Below, piece by piece: positions 7,254 through 14,358 of a stretch of 15,212 nucleotides of DNA. Both the position numbers and the translations under genes were made by a program. Location: the NCBI GenBank assembly GCA_034005525.1, contig JAVEUP010000185.1, positions 1 to 15,212 on the forward strand. The letters are read 5' to 3'. Each line of letters begins with the position of its first letter. Position 1 is the stretch's first letter. Under the pieces are notes generated by a model, which was not told where the DNA came from, searched no databases, and was given only the letters and a program-made list of their open reading frames with translations. The stretch comes from PWXP01 sp034005525 (GTDB lineage: Bacteria > Planctomycetota > Planctomycetia > Pirellulales > Thermoguttaceae).

Positions 7254-8869
7254 TGTCGGGCATGCAGCTTCCGGAACGGCTCAACGCGGCCGAGGCGCTC
7301 GTCGATTCCCACCTCGCCGGTGGCCGATCCGAAAAGACCGCAATCCTCAGCGGTGATCGCGCGATCAGTTACCGCCAGTTGCACGAGTCGGTCAACCGCT
7401 TCGGCAACGCAATGTTCGAATTGGGAGTGCGGAGGGAAGAGCGGGTGGCCATCTTGCTGCCCGACAGCCCCGAATGGGTCTATGCATTCTTCGGCGCGAT
7501 CAAAATGGGGGCTGTGGCTATCCCCATGAACACCTTGCTTGGCGCTAAGGAGTATGAGTATCTGCTCAACGACAGTCGTGCCCGCGCGTTAATTCTGCAC
7601 GCGGATCTGGTGGATCGGATCGGTCCGATTCGCGACCGGCTGCGATACCTGGAACACGTCGTCACGGTTGGCGGAAAGCCGGCGTGGGAGCTTGGCTTCG
7701 ACGCCCTGATGGAACGCGCCCTGCCCCGGTTGGACCCTGCCGACACGGTCAAGGACGACACCGCCTTCTGGCTCTACAGCTCGGGGACGACCGGCAGCCC
7801 CAAGGGCGCGATCCATCTGCAGCACGACATGCTGATGGCCGCCGACGCGTATGCGAAGGAAACGATCGGCCTGCTGGAATCGGACGTGTCGTTCTCGGTG
7901 GCGAAGCTGTTCTTCGCCTATGGGTTGGGCAACGGGCTGTATTTCCCGCTGCGGACCGGCGGCACGACGGTCCTTTTGCCCGATCGCCCCGTGCCCGAAA
8001 CGGTTTTTGCGACCATCGACCGTTACCAGCCGACGGTCTTTTACGGGGTGCCCACGAGTTACGCGGCGCTGCTGCACACGGCAGAGAAAGCGGGGCGAAC
8101 GGACCTGGGACGGGTGCGAATGTGCGTTTCGGCGGGCGAGACCTTGCCGCGATACCTCTTCGAACGATGGCGGGATCGCTTCGGGGTGGAAATCCTCGAC
8201 GGCATCGGCTCGACGGAAATCTTGCACATCTTCATTTCCAATCGGCCAGGCCAGGCAAAGGCAGGCAGCACGGGGCAAGTTGTCCCCGGTTTCGAGGCCA
8301 AAATCGTCGATGACGCCGGCTTGGAGCTGCCCCCGGGCCAAGTGGGCACGCTGCTGATGAAGGGCGACAGCATCGCCCAGGGCTACTGGAACCAGCACGA
8401 GGCCACGAAACGCACTTTCTGCGGCGAGTGGATCAATACGCACGACAAGTTCATGGTCGATCAGGACGGCTATTTCTGGTACTCCGGCCGCAGTGACGAC
8501 ATGCTCAAGGTCAGCGGCCAGGCTGTCTGGCCCACCGAGGTCGAGGGTGTGCTCCACGAGCATCCGGCGGTGCTGGAAAGCGGTGTAACCGGGGCCGCCG
8601 ATGACGAGGGACTGTTGAAGCCCGTGGCCTTCGTTGTGCTCAAGGATGGGCATGACGCATCCGCAGAATTGGCCCATGAACTCCAGGAGTTTGTCAAGAA
8701 GAACGCCTTGCCGCACAAGTATCCTCGCGCGGTTGTCTTCGTGGATACCTTGCCAAAAACGGCCACCGGCAAGATCAAGCGTTTCGAGCTGCGGCACCGC
8801 GCTGCCGTCGACGGCCTGCTGCGCAATCGGGAAGGAAAAAGGGAAGGAAAAAAGGACATCACTGATTGA
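7253..8869 (+). CDS. Benzoate-CoA ligase family acyl-CoA synthetase (AMP-forming)
   Basis: A 538-residue cytosolic enzyme of the ANL superfamily. It should activate a carboxylic acid with ATP to the acyl-adenylate and then to the CoA thioester. Motifs run in the expected order: phosphate-binding Y-S-S-G-T-T-G-S-P-K-G (175-185), G-I-G-S-T-E (317-322), the hinge region W-Y-S-G-R-S-D-D (409-416), and near the C-terminus P-K-T-A-T-G-K (501-507) with catalytic K507. The string S-T-E-I-L-H-I-F-I-S-N-R-P-G after the A5 motif is characteristic of benzoate/4-hydroxybenzoate-CoA ligases. An aromatic acid is thus the best guess, but aliphatic or heterocyclic acids remain possible. The tail after ~525 is rich in Lys/Arg/Gly (R-E-G-K-R-E-G-K-K-D) and is encoded by the bases leading into the terminator. 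The preceding ACT gene and the divergent thiolase/hydratase-dehydrogenase genes fit a CoA-linked degradation pathway. Confidence 0.9.
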   Translation: MSGMQLPERLNAAEALVDSHLAGGRSEKTAILSGDRAISYRQLHESVNRFGNAMFELGVRREERVAILLPDSPEWVYAFFGAIKMGAVAIPMNTLLGAKEYEYLLNDSRARALILHADLVDRIGPIRDRLRYLEHVVTVGGKPAWELGFDALMERALPRLDPADTVKDDTAFWLYSSGTTGSPKGAIHLQHDMLMAADAYAKETIGLLESDVSFSVAKLFFAYGLGNGLYFPLRTGGTTVLLPDRPVPETVFATIDRYQPTVFYGVPTSYAALLHTAEKAGRTDLGRVRMCVSAGETLPRYLFERWRDRFGVEILDGIGSTEILHIFISNRPGQAKAGSTGQVVPGFEAKIVDDAGLELPPGQVGTLLMKGDSIAQGYWNQHEATKRTFCGEWINTHDKFMVDQDGYFWYSGRSDDMLKVSGQAVWPTEVEGVLHEHPAVLESGVTGAADDEGLLKPVAFVVLKDGHDASAELAHELQEFVKKNALPHKYPRAVVFVDTLPKTATGKIKRFELRHRAAVDGLLRNREGKREGKKDITD

Positions 8870-8893
8870 TCATCAGTGATGTCGCCTTCTTTT
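8855..8893 (+). terminator. Rho-independent terminator overlapping the ligase stop codon
   Basis: GACATCACTGA (8855-8865) pairs perfectly with TCAGTGATGTC (8873-8883) around a 7-base loop, followed by GCCTTCTTTT. The ligase TGA (8867-8869) lies in the loop, so the 5' arm encodes the last residues of the protein. Confidence 0.85.
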
Positions 8894-8937
8894 CAAAACC
8901 GGTATGGCAAGGGTCTCCCGCCATCGCGTAGATAACC

Positions 8938-8987
8938 CTGGTCGCGGCGCGGCCAGAACCACCCACCCTACGTGGAAGTGCGTGGGT
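8938..8987. other. Two small hairpins after the propeller gene
   Basis: CTGGTCGC (8938-8945) pairs with GCGGCCAG (8949-8956) with one G-T pair, and ACCCAC (8961-8966) pairs with GTGGGT (8982-8987). They lie just 3' of the minus-strand propeller gene and could slow or end its transcript; neither has a T-run on that strand. Confidence 0.3.
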
Positions 8988-9004
8988 CCGTCATTGGTGA
9001 AGGT

Positions 9005-10312
9005 TCAATTCTGTCCCGGGTGAGCCGGTTGGTGCCAGAAGGACCGCCAGTAGGTTTCGTCGGCGGCGTAGGGGTCGAACTGCCCGGTGGCCGGATCGAA
9101 GTCGGAGGGCAGGATGCCGTAACGCTGCATTTCGCGGATGTACAACGGGCTGGGGCTCTCGGGCGTGCCGCCGTCCATAATGGCATAGGTGCCGTTGGCC
9201 GCGGCGCCCGAGTCGAGCCAGAGGCGAATGAGCGCAGCCTCTGCCTGCGAAACAACCACGTCGTTGTGGCTGCCGTCGATATCCATCAGGTGGAGTTCAT
9301 TCGCCCGGGCGACGAGAAACCGGTCCGCCGCGACCGGATACGGATCGCGCCAATCGCCGCCGGGATGGATGCGGCGGGCCGAGGGCTGGTGGTCGGGCCC
9401 CCTTTGCGGATCGACCACCGTGACAAACCCCATGTGCTCGCGCCGGCCGTGGCCCGGCGAGAAGATGGCCACCACCTCGCCGGTGCCGGGGATCGGTTTC
9501 GCGTCCAGCATGGCCACGTCGCCGGGCACGTTGTCGTACCGCACCTCCCGGCCCACGTGCTCCCGCACGTTATGCGCCATGCCGGCCGGGTGCATGTTGC
9601 CGAAGAAGGTCATTTGGCCGGTCCCGTCCGGGTTGACCGTCCACAGGTGGTGGTAGGCGAGTTGGCTCCGCTCGACGTATTCCCAACGCGTGTAGAGGAT
9701 CCGCCCGTCGGGCAACACCGCCGGCGTGTTCTCTGTGACCGCGTTGCTGCTAAGCATCTCAATGTTGCCGCCGTCGGCGTCGCAGCGGTAGAGGATGGCG
9801 ACCGGCACCTTCCAGCACAGGACCCAGCGGTTGCAGCGGGAAGAACAGAAGACGATCGAGCCGTCGGGCATATAGGTCGGCTCGATGTCGTCGAACGGCC
9901 CGTCGGTCAACTGGCGCAACCCGGTGCCGTCGATGTTGATTTCGTACAGATGGTAGTAGTCGCTTCCGCCCCTGCGATAGGAGAAGAGCACTTTCCGGCC
10001 GTCGTAGTGAACTTGCGGATCGCGGACGCCGCCGTCCGGATCGTCCAACAGGGTCGTCACCTCCGACGTGCGCAGGTTCAGCCGTCGCAACGCCCCGCCC
10101 CCTTGCGGATAGACCTTCTGCTCCGGATCGAAGCAGAAGTAGCCGAAATTGGCATAGTAGTGCCCATCGGGCCCGAACGGCCGCACGGCGAAGATGACGT
10201 CATCGTAGTCGGTCTGAGTCGCCGCGGCCGGACTGTGGCTCACCGAAAGCAGTACCGCAACAGCCGCAGCCGCAACGGCACATGGAAGGCAGCGGAGCAG
10301 GCGTGCCGGCAT
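9005..10312 (-). CDS. Secreted TolB-like beta-propeller protein, internally shortened HzsA-like
   Basis: A 435-residue exported protein. The chosen ATG at 10312 gives a signal peptide of about 30 residues (basic M-P-A-R-L-L-R, then alanine/valine/leucine-rich core, ending S-P-A-A-A). A TTG at 10402 would add an implausible 30 residues ahead of it. GAGG precedes the ATG. Propeller blades repeat the N-x-D-G-T-G pattern (I-D-G-T-G-L-R-Q-L-T-D-G, N-P-D-G-T-G-Q-M) and P-D-G-R/S-I. The stretch F-C-S-S-R-C-N-R-W (near residue 155) and S-P-G-H-G-R-R-E-H are hallmarks I associate with planctomycete proteins related to the hydrazine synthase alpha subunit. Those relatives are usually much longer and carry a middle domain and a haem-type CxxCH. 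Here the propeller runs directly into what resembles the family's C-terminal end (residues ~348-435: I-R-L-W-L-D-S-G-A and Y-G-I-L-P), with no CxxCH. Hydrazine synthesis is not implied. Function unknown. Confidence 0.85.
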   Translation of the reverse strand: MPARLLRCLPCAVAAAAVAVLLSVSHSPAAATQTDYDDVIFAVRPFGPDGHYYANFGYFCFDPEQKVYPQGGGALRRLNLRTSEVTTLLDDPDGGVRDPQVHYDGRKVLFSYRRGGSDYYHLYEINIDGTGLRQLTDGPFDDIEPTYMPDGSIVFCSSRCNRWVLCWKVPVAILYRCDADGGNIEMLSSNAVTENTPAVLPDGRILYTRWEYVERSQLAYHHLWTVNPDGTGQMTFFGNMHPAGMAHNVREHVGREVRYDNVPGDVAMLDAKPIPGTGEVVAIFSPGHGRREHMGFVTVVDPQRGPDHQPSARRIHPGGDWRDPYPVAADRFLVARANELHLMDIDGSHNDVVVSQAEAALIRLWLDSGAAANGTYAIMDGGTPESPSPLYIREMQRYGILPSDFDPATGQFDPYAADETYWRSFWHQPAHPGQN

Positions 10313-10372
10313 GGGGACCTCAACAGTGCGGGAGGATTTCAGGCAGGAATCACTCTCCTTATCGTAGCCCGG

Positions 10373-10402
10373 ATTATCCACGACAGGTAGGGCGGGTCGC
10401 AA
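10373..10402 (-). promoter_or_regulatory. Candidate promoter for the propeller gene
   Basis: On the minus strand, TTGCGA (10402-10397) and GATAAT (10378-10373) are 18 bases apart, matching the sigma-70 consensus at four and five of six positions. The leader to the ATG at 10312 would be about 55-60 bases. Confidence 0.4.
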
Positions 10403-10901
10403 GCCGCGTCTTCAGGGGGCCGTCGGTCGCTGCTTCCGATGTGCTACTCGCCCGGGCCATTCCGACACCCGCATGTTGCTGCCCGTCATCTTTCTGCCAT
10501 CTGTCCCATCTGCGACTCGCCCCACACACATCTTGGTTCCCGTTCGTCGGCCCTCATGTTCCGTGCAGGAACGGCCAGGGCCGTGACGGCGCCAGCCTTC
10601 ACGTGGGGCAACTCGACTTGAGAGTACTCGATTGACGGTGCCGCTTTATCATTGGCTTCGTACGGCAACCTGTTGCCGCTTTGGATATGAGCGCTACCGC
10701 CTCCGTCCTTGCTGCCCCTCGCATCCTACGATGCCTGTCCTGTGGATCGGCAATGCGTTTGTCCTCTCTGGTCGCTCTGTGGACTGGCAGAGACGTGGTG
10801 CCGCAACGCCCTGAAACGCAGACATGTCGCTTTGACACCAGCCTCGCCAGCCTTGAACTCGTGTTGGGGCATTGGCATCGCACTAATGACAAAGTGCGCT
10901 C

Positions 10902-10933
10902 TGACCCCAGTGCCTTCTGACCCCAGTGCCTTC
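10902..10933. repeat. Tandem direct repeat, 16 bp x 2
   Basis: TGACCCCAGTGCCTTC occurs twice with no spacer (10902-10917 and 10918-10933), perfectly conserved. Just upstream is AAAGTGCGCTC. Two copies are too few and unspaced for CRISPR. Confidence 0.85.
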
Positions 10934-11176
10934 CTTGATTTCGCGCCCGGCACTGATGGTTGGTATGGCCCCCTCAGATTGACCGTACCATGCACGGACT
11001 CTGCATGAACCTCCAAGCAGCTTAACCCAGGTCCTGACAGGATGTTTGACAAGCACCGGCCTCCACAGCATAATCAGAGGTGTAAGGGGGCGGTCATCCC
11101 TCTCGCTTATTGGTACCTCATATGATCCTCATCGCCTCGAACCAACAACTGCACAACTGGCAACGGAGAAAGTGAA

Positions 11177-13975
11177 ATGAAACGCTCCGCGACTTCAGCA
11201 CTGATCGGTGCAGTAATCGTCCTGGCTGCTTCATATTCGCCGTCGCTCGCCGCGCTTGTCTGGGACGGCGACGGCGGGGCCAATACGAACTGGAGCCATA
11301 CCGCGAATTGGGACCCCGACGGCCAGCCGTCCACGTCGGCCACGTTCGACGACACGGCCACGGCCCCCGCAGGCACGGTGACCAACGTGGTCGACGTGAA
11401 CTTCACCATCGGTTCGCTCAACTACCATCACACGAGTAACGCCCACACCATGCAGATCGATTCTGGCATCGTCCTGCAACTCACCGGCGATTCGACCGCG
11501 AACGCTCTGGTCCTGAACGGCTTGACCAACAGTGTGACCACCCGCACGATTGTCGTCGGCGCGGGCAAGCTCGTCGTCAATGTCCCGACCAAAGACATCC
11601 TGCTGACCGGCGGCAGTCAGGCTTCGGGGACCTCGACGGCCGCGCTCGACATGTCGGGCCTGGCCGAGTTCGAGGCCACGATCAACGAGTTCCGCGCCGG
11701 AACAGGTGCCAACCGTTACGCCGCGCAGGCAACCCTGGCCGCAACGAATACGATCGTTGCCGACGCGGTCGTGGTCGGGGCGAATACCTACACGACCACC
11801 AGCCACTTCATGCGGCTTGGCACGGCTAATACCATCCATGCCGACAAGATCATCGTTGCCGGCGCCCGCAGCACCGCCGATTTGCAGTACGATCCTTCGC
11901 TTAGCGGCACGCTCGCCACGACCATCCGCGGCAAGGCGGGCGGCGACTCGCGAGCGGCAATGTGGGTGGCCGACCAGGCGGGGAACGGTGGCTATGGCTC
12001 GGGCGGCTCCAGCCGAGCCGTCGGCAGGGTCGACTTGACCGGCGGCACGCTCGATGCCCGATTCAGCACCCTCATCGTCGGTCGCAACGGCTACGTTGCC
12101 ACCAGCCAGCCCGGCGGCGCTACCGCAACGTTCAGCTTCGACGCCGGAACGCTCGACGCCACGAACATCATCGTCGGGCTCAGTCCTTTGCCGAGCAGTT
12201 CGAATTTGAGCAACTATACTAATCCCACCCAGGGCCAAACCCTCGGCACCCTGAACATGGGCGGCGGCACGCTGCTGGCCGGCTCCATGACACTCGGCGA
12301 AACGCAGGGAAACAACACACCCGCGTATGAAGACGCTCCCCTCGACCGCTCCACCCAGGCCCACGGAACGTTCAACCTCTACGGCGGCACGGCAACCATC
12401 GTGGGCAACGTCACGCTGGCCCACCACACCAGCACCGGGACTGCGCTGGCCACTGGGACGATCAACATCACCGGCGGCAGCCTCGAAGTGCAGGGCAATT
12501 TGGTCGAAGGGGCCGGCGGCGACATCTCGGAGAGCACCGTGAACGTGCTGGCCGGCAGCCTCACCGTGATCGGCGACCTGATGGTGGATACTCTCCGCGT
12601 GGGCCGGGAAGGCAGCGGCACCGTCACCACCGGTTCCGGAAGCCACGTTGCCATCGGCAGCGCAACCTCGCCCATGCTGCTGTACGTCGGCGTTCGCGAC
12701 TACAGCGGCGGAATGGCCCCGGTGGGTGTGCTCGACATGTCGCAGTCGGATACCTTCACCGCCTACCTCACGAATTTCGACGTGGGCGTGCGTACCAGCG
12801 GATCGTCCGCGGGCATGCGCGGAACGGTCAAGCTCGCGGCCGACAACGAAGTCCATGCGGACCGGCTGCTCATCGGGGCCGCGCCGTCGGACGGTAATAC
12901 CGGCCCCACCCAGCTTGTCGAACTGGGTGATACGAACGTCTTTCACGTCGGCACGTTGACCGTCGCCGATTCGAAGAGCCTTGTGAATATGACGTTCCGA
13001 AGCGCCGGCAGCACTCTGGAATTGGGCGGGAACGGCACCGCCCGCGCTAACCTGCGCATCGGCTACAACAACGCCGGAACCGGCGCCACCACCATAGGCA
13101 CATTCAACGCCTCGGGCAGCACCTTCAACGCCCTGCTCCAGAATGTGGAAATCGGCTACCACCGTGAGCCGTACACTACAGGCGGCGAAGGCAGGGGAAC
13201 GCTAAACGTCGATCAAGGAACAATCGACGCCGTTACGGTCACCCTCGGCAACGCCGGAATCAAGTCATCCAATGACGCTGAAGGCAAAGGCAGCGGCACA
13301 CTCAACGTCGGCGGCACGGCGGCGTTCAGCGCCGAGCAGATCCGCCTCGGCATCGGCACTACTCGCAGCGAGGGCACGATCAACTTCTCCGGCGGCACGC
13401 TCACCGCCGGCTCGATTGCCCACGGCCCGGGCAGCTATGACTTCAATTGGACCGGCGGCACCTTGCAAGTTGCCGAGTTCGGCAATTCCGATTACGACTT
13501 CGACCTCGTCCAGAGCAACGACGACGCGACGAGCATCCTGGCCCCGGGTACCTCGATCGGCACCACGGAAATCTTCGGCAACTACACGATGGAGGACAAC
13601 AACCCGCTGAATCTGAACGTGCTCGCCATCGAAATTGCCGGCCGCGGCTCGCCCGGCGTCGACTACGACCAGGTCATTGTGCATGGGGATGCGGTTCTGG
13701 GCGGGCAACTCCTGATCGACCTGCTCGGCGGCTACGACCCGCGGCTGGGGCATTCGTTCGACATCCTCACCGTAGGCGGCACGATCAGCGGCGAGTTGAC
13801 GTTGGCCGGGGACAGCCCTTCGGAATACTACTGGGAGCACGCCGTGCACGACCTGCCCGGCGGAGGCCAGGTACTCCGGCTGAGTGCGATTCCTGAGCCT
13901 ACGACGTTCGTCTTGCTACTGCTTGGCGCGGTCGGTTTTCTGGCTCAGCGAGTTCCGAAGCGCGGCCGCGGTTGA
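11177..13975 (+). CDS. Large secreted beta-solenoid protein with PEP-CTERM sorting tail
   Basis: A 932-residue exported protein. The signal peptide is M-K-R followed by a hydrophobic stretch, with likely cleavage after S-L-A near residue 26. The mature start has W-x-G-D-G-G-A-N-T-N-W and A-N-W-D-P-D-G-Q-P, the N-terminal motif of autotransporter-like and PEP-CTERM surface proteins. The body is made of short Gly/Thr/Asn/Ala-rich strands (repeated G-T-L/I-N-x-x-G-G-T/S and L-x-V-G) and is probably a parallel beta-helix. A segment starting at A-L-D-M-S (156) is repeated from V-L-D-M-S (518), indicating internal duplication. The C-terminus is a PEP-CTERM signal: I-P-E-P-T-T at about 905-910, a hydrophobic helix, then a basic tail (R-V-P-K-R-G-R-G). 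An exosortase would be expected to process it; none is encoded here. The start is supported by GGAG eight bases upstream of the ATG. Role may be adhesion or matrix; no catalytic domain is visible. Confidence 0.9.
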   Translation: MKRSATSALIGAVIVLAASYSPSLAALVWDGDGGANTNWSHTANWDPDGQPSTSATFDDTATAPAGTVTNVVDVNFTIGSLNYHHTSNAHTMQIDSGIVLQLTGDSTANALVLNGLTNSVTTRTIVVGAGKLVVNVPTKDILLTGGSQASGTSTAALDMSGLAEFEATINEFRAGTGANRYAAQATLAATNTIVADAVVVGANTYTTTSHFMRLGTANTIHADKIIVAGARSTADLQYDPSLSGTLATTIRGKAGGDSRAAMWVADQAGNGGYGSGGSSRAVGRVDLTGGTLDARFSTLIVGRNGYVATSQPGGATATFSFDAGTLDATNIIVGLSPLPSSSNLSNYTNPTQGQTLGTLNMGGGTLLAGSMTLGETQGNNTPAYEDAPLDRSTQAHGTFNLYGGTATIVGNVTLAHHTSTGTALATGTINITGGSLEVQGNLVEGAGGDISESTVNVLAGSLTVIGDLMVDTLRVGREGSGTVTTGSGSHVAIGSATSPMLLYVGVRDYSGGMAPVGVLDMSQSDTFTAYLTNFDVGVRTSGSSAGMRGTVKLAADNEVHADRLLIGAAPSDGNTGPTQLVELGDTNVFHVGTLTVADSKSLVNMTFRSAGSTLELGGNGTARANLRIGYNNAGTGATTIGTFNASGSTFNALLQNVEIGYHREPYTTGGEGRGTLNVDQGTIDAVTVTLGNAGIKSSNDAEGKGSGTLNVGGTAAFSAEQIRLGIGTTRSEGTINFSGGTLTAGSIAHGPGSYDFNWTGGTLQVAEFGNSDYDFDLVQSNDDATSILAPGTSIGTTEIFGNYTMEDNNPLNLNVLAIEIAGRGSPGVDYDQVIVHGDAVLGGQLLIDLLGGYDPRLGHSFDILTVGGTISGELTLAGDSPSEYYWEHAVHDLPGGGQVLRLSAIPEPTTFVLLLLGAVGFLAQRVPKRGRG

Positions 13976-13987
13976 AACCTTTAGTCA

Positions 13988-14071
13988 GATGAGGCACGGA
14001 CATAAACGGAGTGTCCCATCTGCGTATCGGGCGGTTCGTCACGCTTTGCATCAGTGAACGAACCCCTCATC
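13988..14071. ncRNA. Candidate three-stem structured RNA element
   Basis: Three perfect stems nest as a three-way junction: GATGAGG (13988-13994) with CCTCATC (14065-14071); GGACA (13998-14002) with TGTCC (14012-14016), extendable by a T-G pair; and GGTTCGT (14033-14039) with ACGAACC (14058-14064). The last is extendable by CAC/GTG past one bulged A. Closing and third stems abut exactly at 14064/14065. It matches no riboswitch class I recognise. The strand is undetermined: it may be the 3' end of the upstream mRNA, the leader of the next gene, or a palindromic mobile repeat. Confidence 0.35.
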
Positions 14072-14128
14072 ATGGTGGCACAGCGATTATTTCGACGGGC
14101 ACGATGGGAATAAATCTTGTCAAGGCAT

Positions 14129-14157
14129 TTGACGGCGATGAAGAATCTGACCAGAAT
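14129..14157 (+). promoter_or_regulatory. Candidate promoter for the second secreted-protein gene
   Basis: TTGACG (14129-14134) and CAGAAT (14152-14157) are 17 bases apart, matching the sigma-70 consensus at five and four of six positions. The leader would be about 200 bases. By-eye match only. Confidence 0.3.
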
Positions 14158-14358
14158 AAGGGTAGCATCCAAGGTCTTGCTGGGCGAATGATTGTGCCCT
14201 GCACGGCACCATTGCCGCGCCGGCAGGGAAAAGCGCGTGCCGCCAGCGGTGACAGGTCAACAGAATTTTTCTCGAAAGCGATTACGCTATGCCCTTCAGT
14301 CTCTTGTCGGAAGTCCTAAGCCCCTGATGGATACCTTCCACAGTCGAGGAGAAGCGTT

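Larger units (their letters stand above)
10313..11176. other. Long intergenic region between divergent genes
   Basis: This 864-base stretch contains a candidate promoter for the propeller gene, a tandem 16-base repeat (10902-10933), a short cruciform ACGGCC/GGCCGT (10571-10584), a hairpin CATGCA/TGCATG (10989-11007) and a -10-like TATGAT (11121-11126) without a good -35 partner. Several open frames of 60-110 codons cross it on both strands, but none has a convincing ribosome binding site or recognisable domain. It may hold decayed mobile DNA or a non-coding RNA. Confidence 0.5.
13976..14358. other. Intergenic spacer between the two secreted-protein genes
   Basis: This 383-base spacer has a three-stem foldable segment (13988-14071), a weak promoter candidate (14129-14157) and the ribosome binding site of the next gene (14346-14351). 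No T-run terminator follows the 932-residue gene. No coding content is supported. Confidence 0.55.

Noticed and set aside
7589..8797. A 402-codon minus-strand open frame across the ligase gene
   Set aside because: The plus strand carries all ANL-superfamily motifs in order; the opposite frame has none.
9005..10312. Functional hydrazine synthase subunit, implying an anammox organism
   Set aside because: HzsA-like propeller proteins occur widely in non-anammox planctomycetes; no CxxCH and no other hydrazine synthase subunits are present.
8972..10390. A long plus-strand open frame (472 codons) across the propeller gene
   Set aside because: Antisense to a gene with a signal peptide and family motifs; no ribosome binding site or domain in the plus-strand translation.
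10681..10920. A 79-codon frame with a CxxC pair (C-L-S-C), possibly a zinc-ribbon fragment
   Set aside because: Only one CxxC pair, no partner pair, no ribosome binding site, and the rest is compositionally unlike a protein domain.
10902..10933. CRISPR array
   Set aside because: Only two 16-base copies with no spacer between them and no cas genes nearby.
11231..13162. A 643-codon minus-strand open frame across the PEP-CTERM protein
   Set aside because: Mirror of a strongly repetitive GC-rich gene; no family signal, and the plus strand has signal peptide, PEP-CTERM tail and ribosome binding site.
13988..14071. c-di-GMP or TPP riboswitch
   Set aside because: The segment has three stems, but conserved core sequences of those classes could not be found on either strand.
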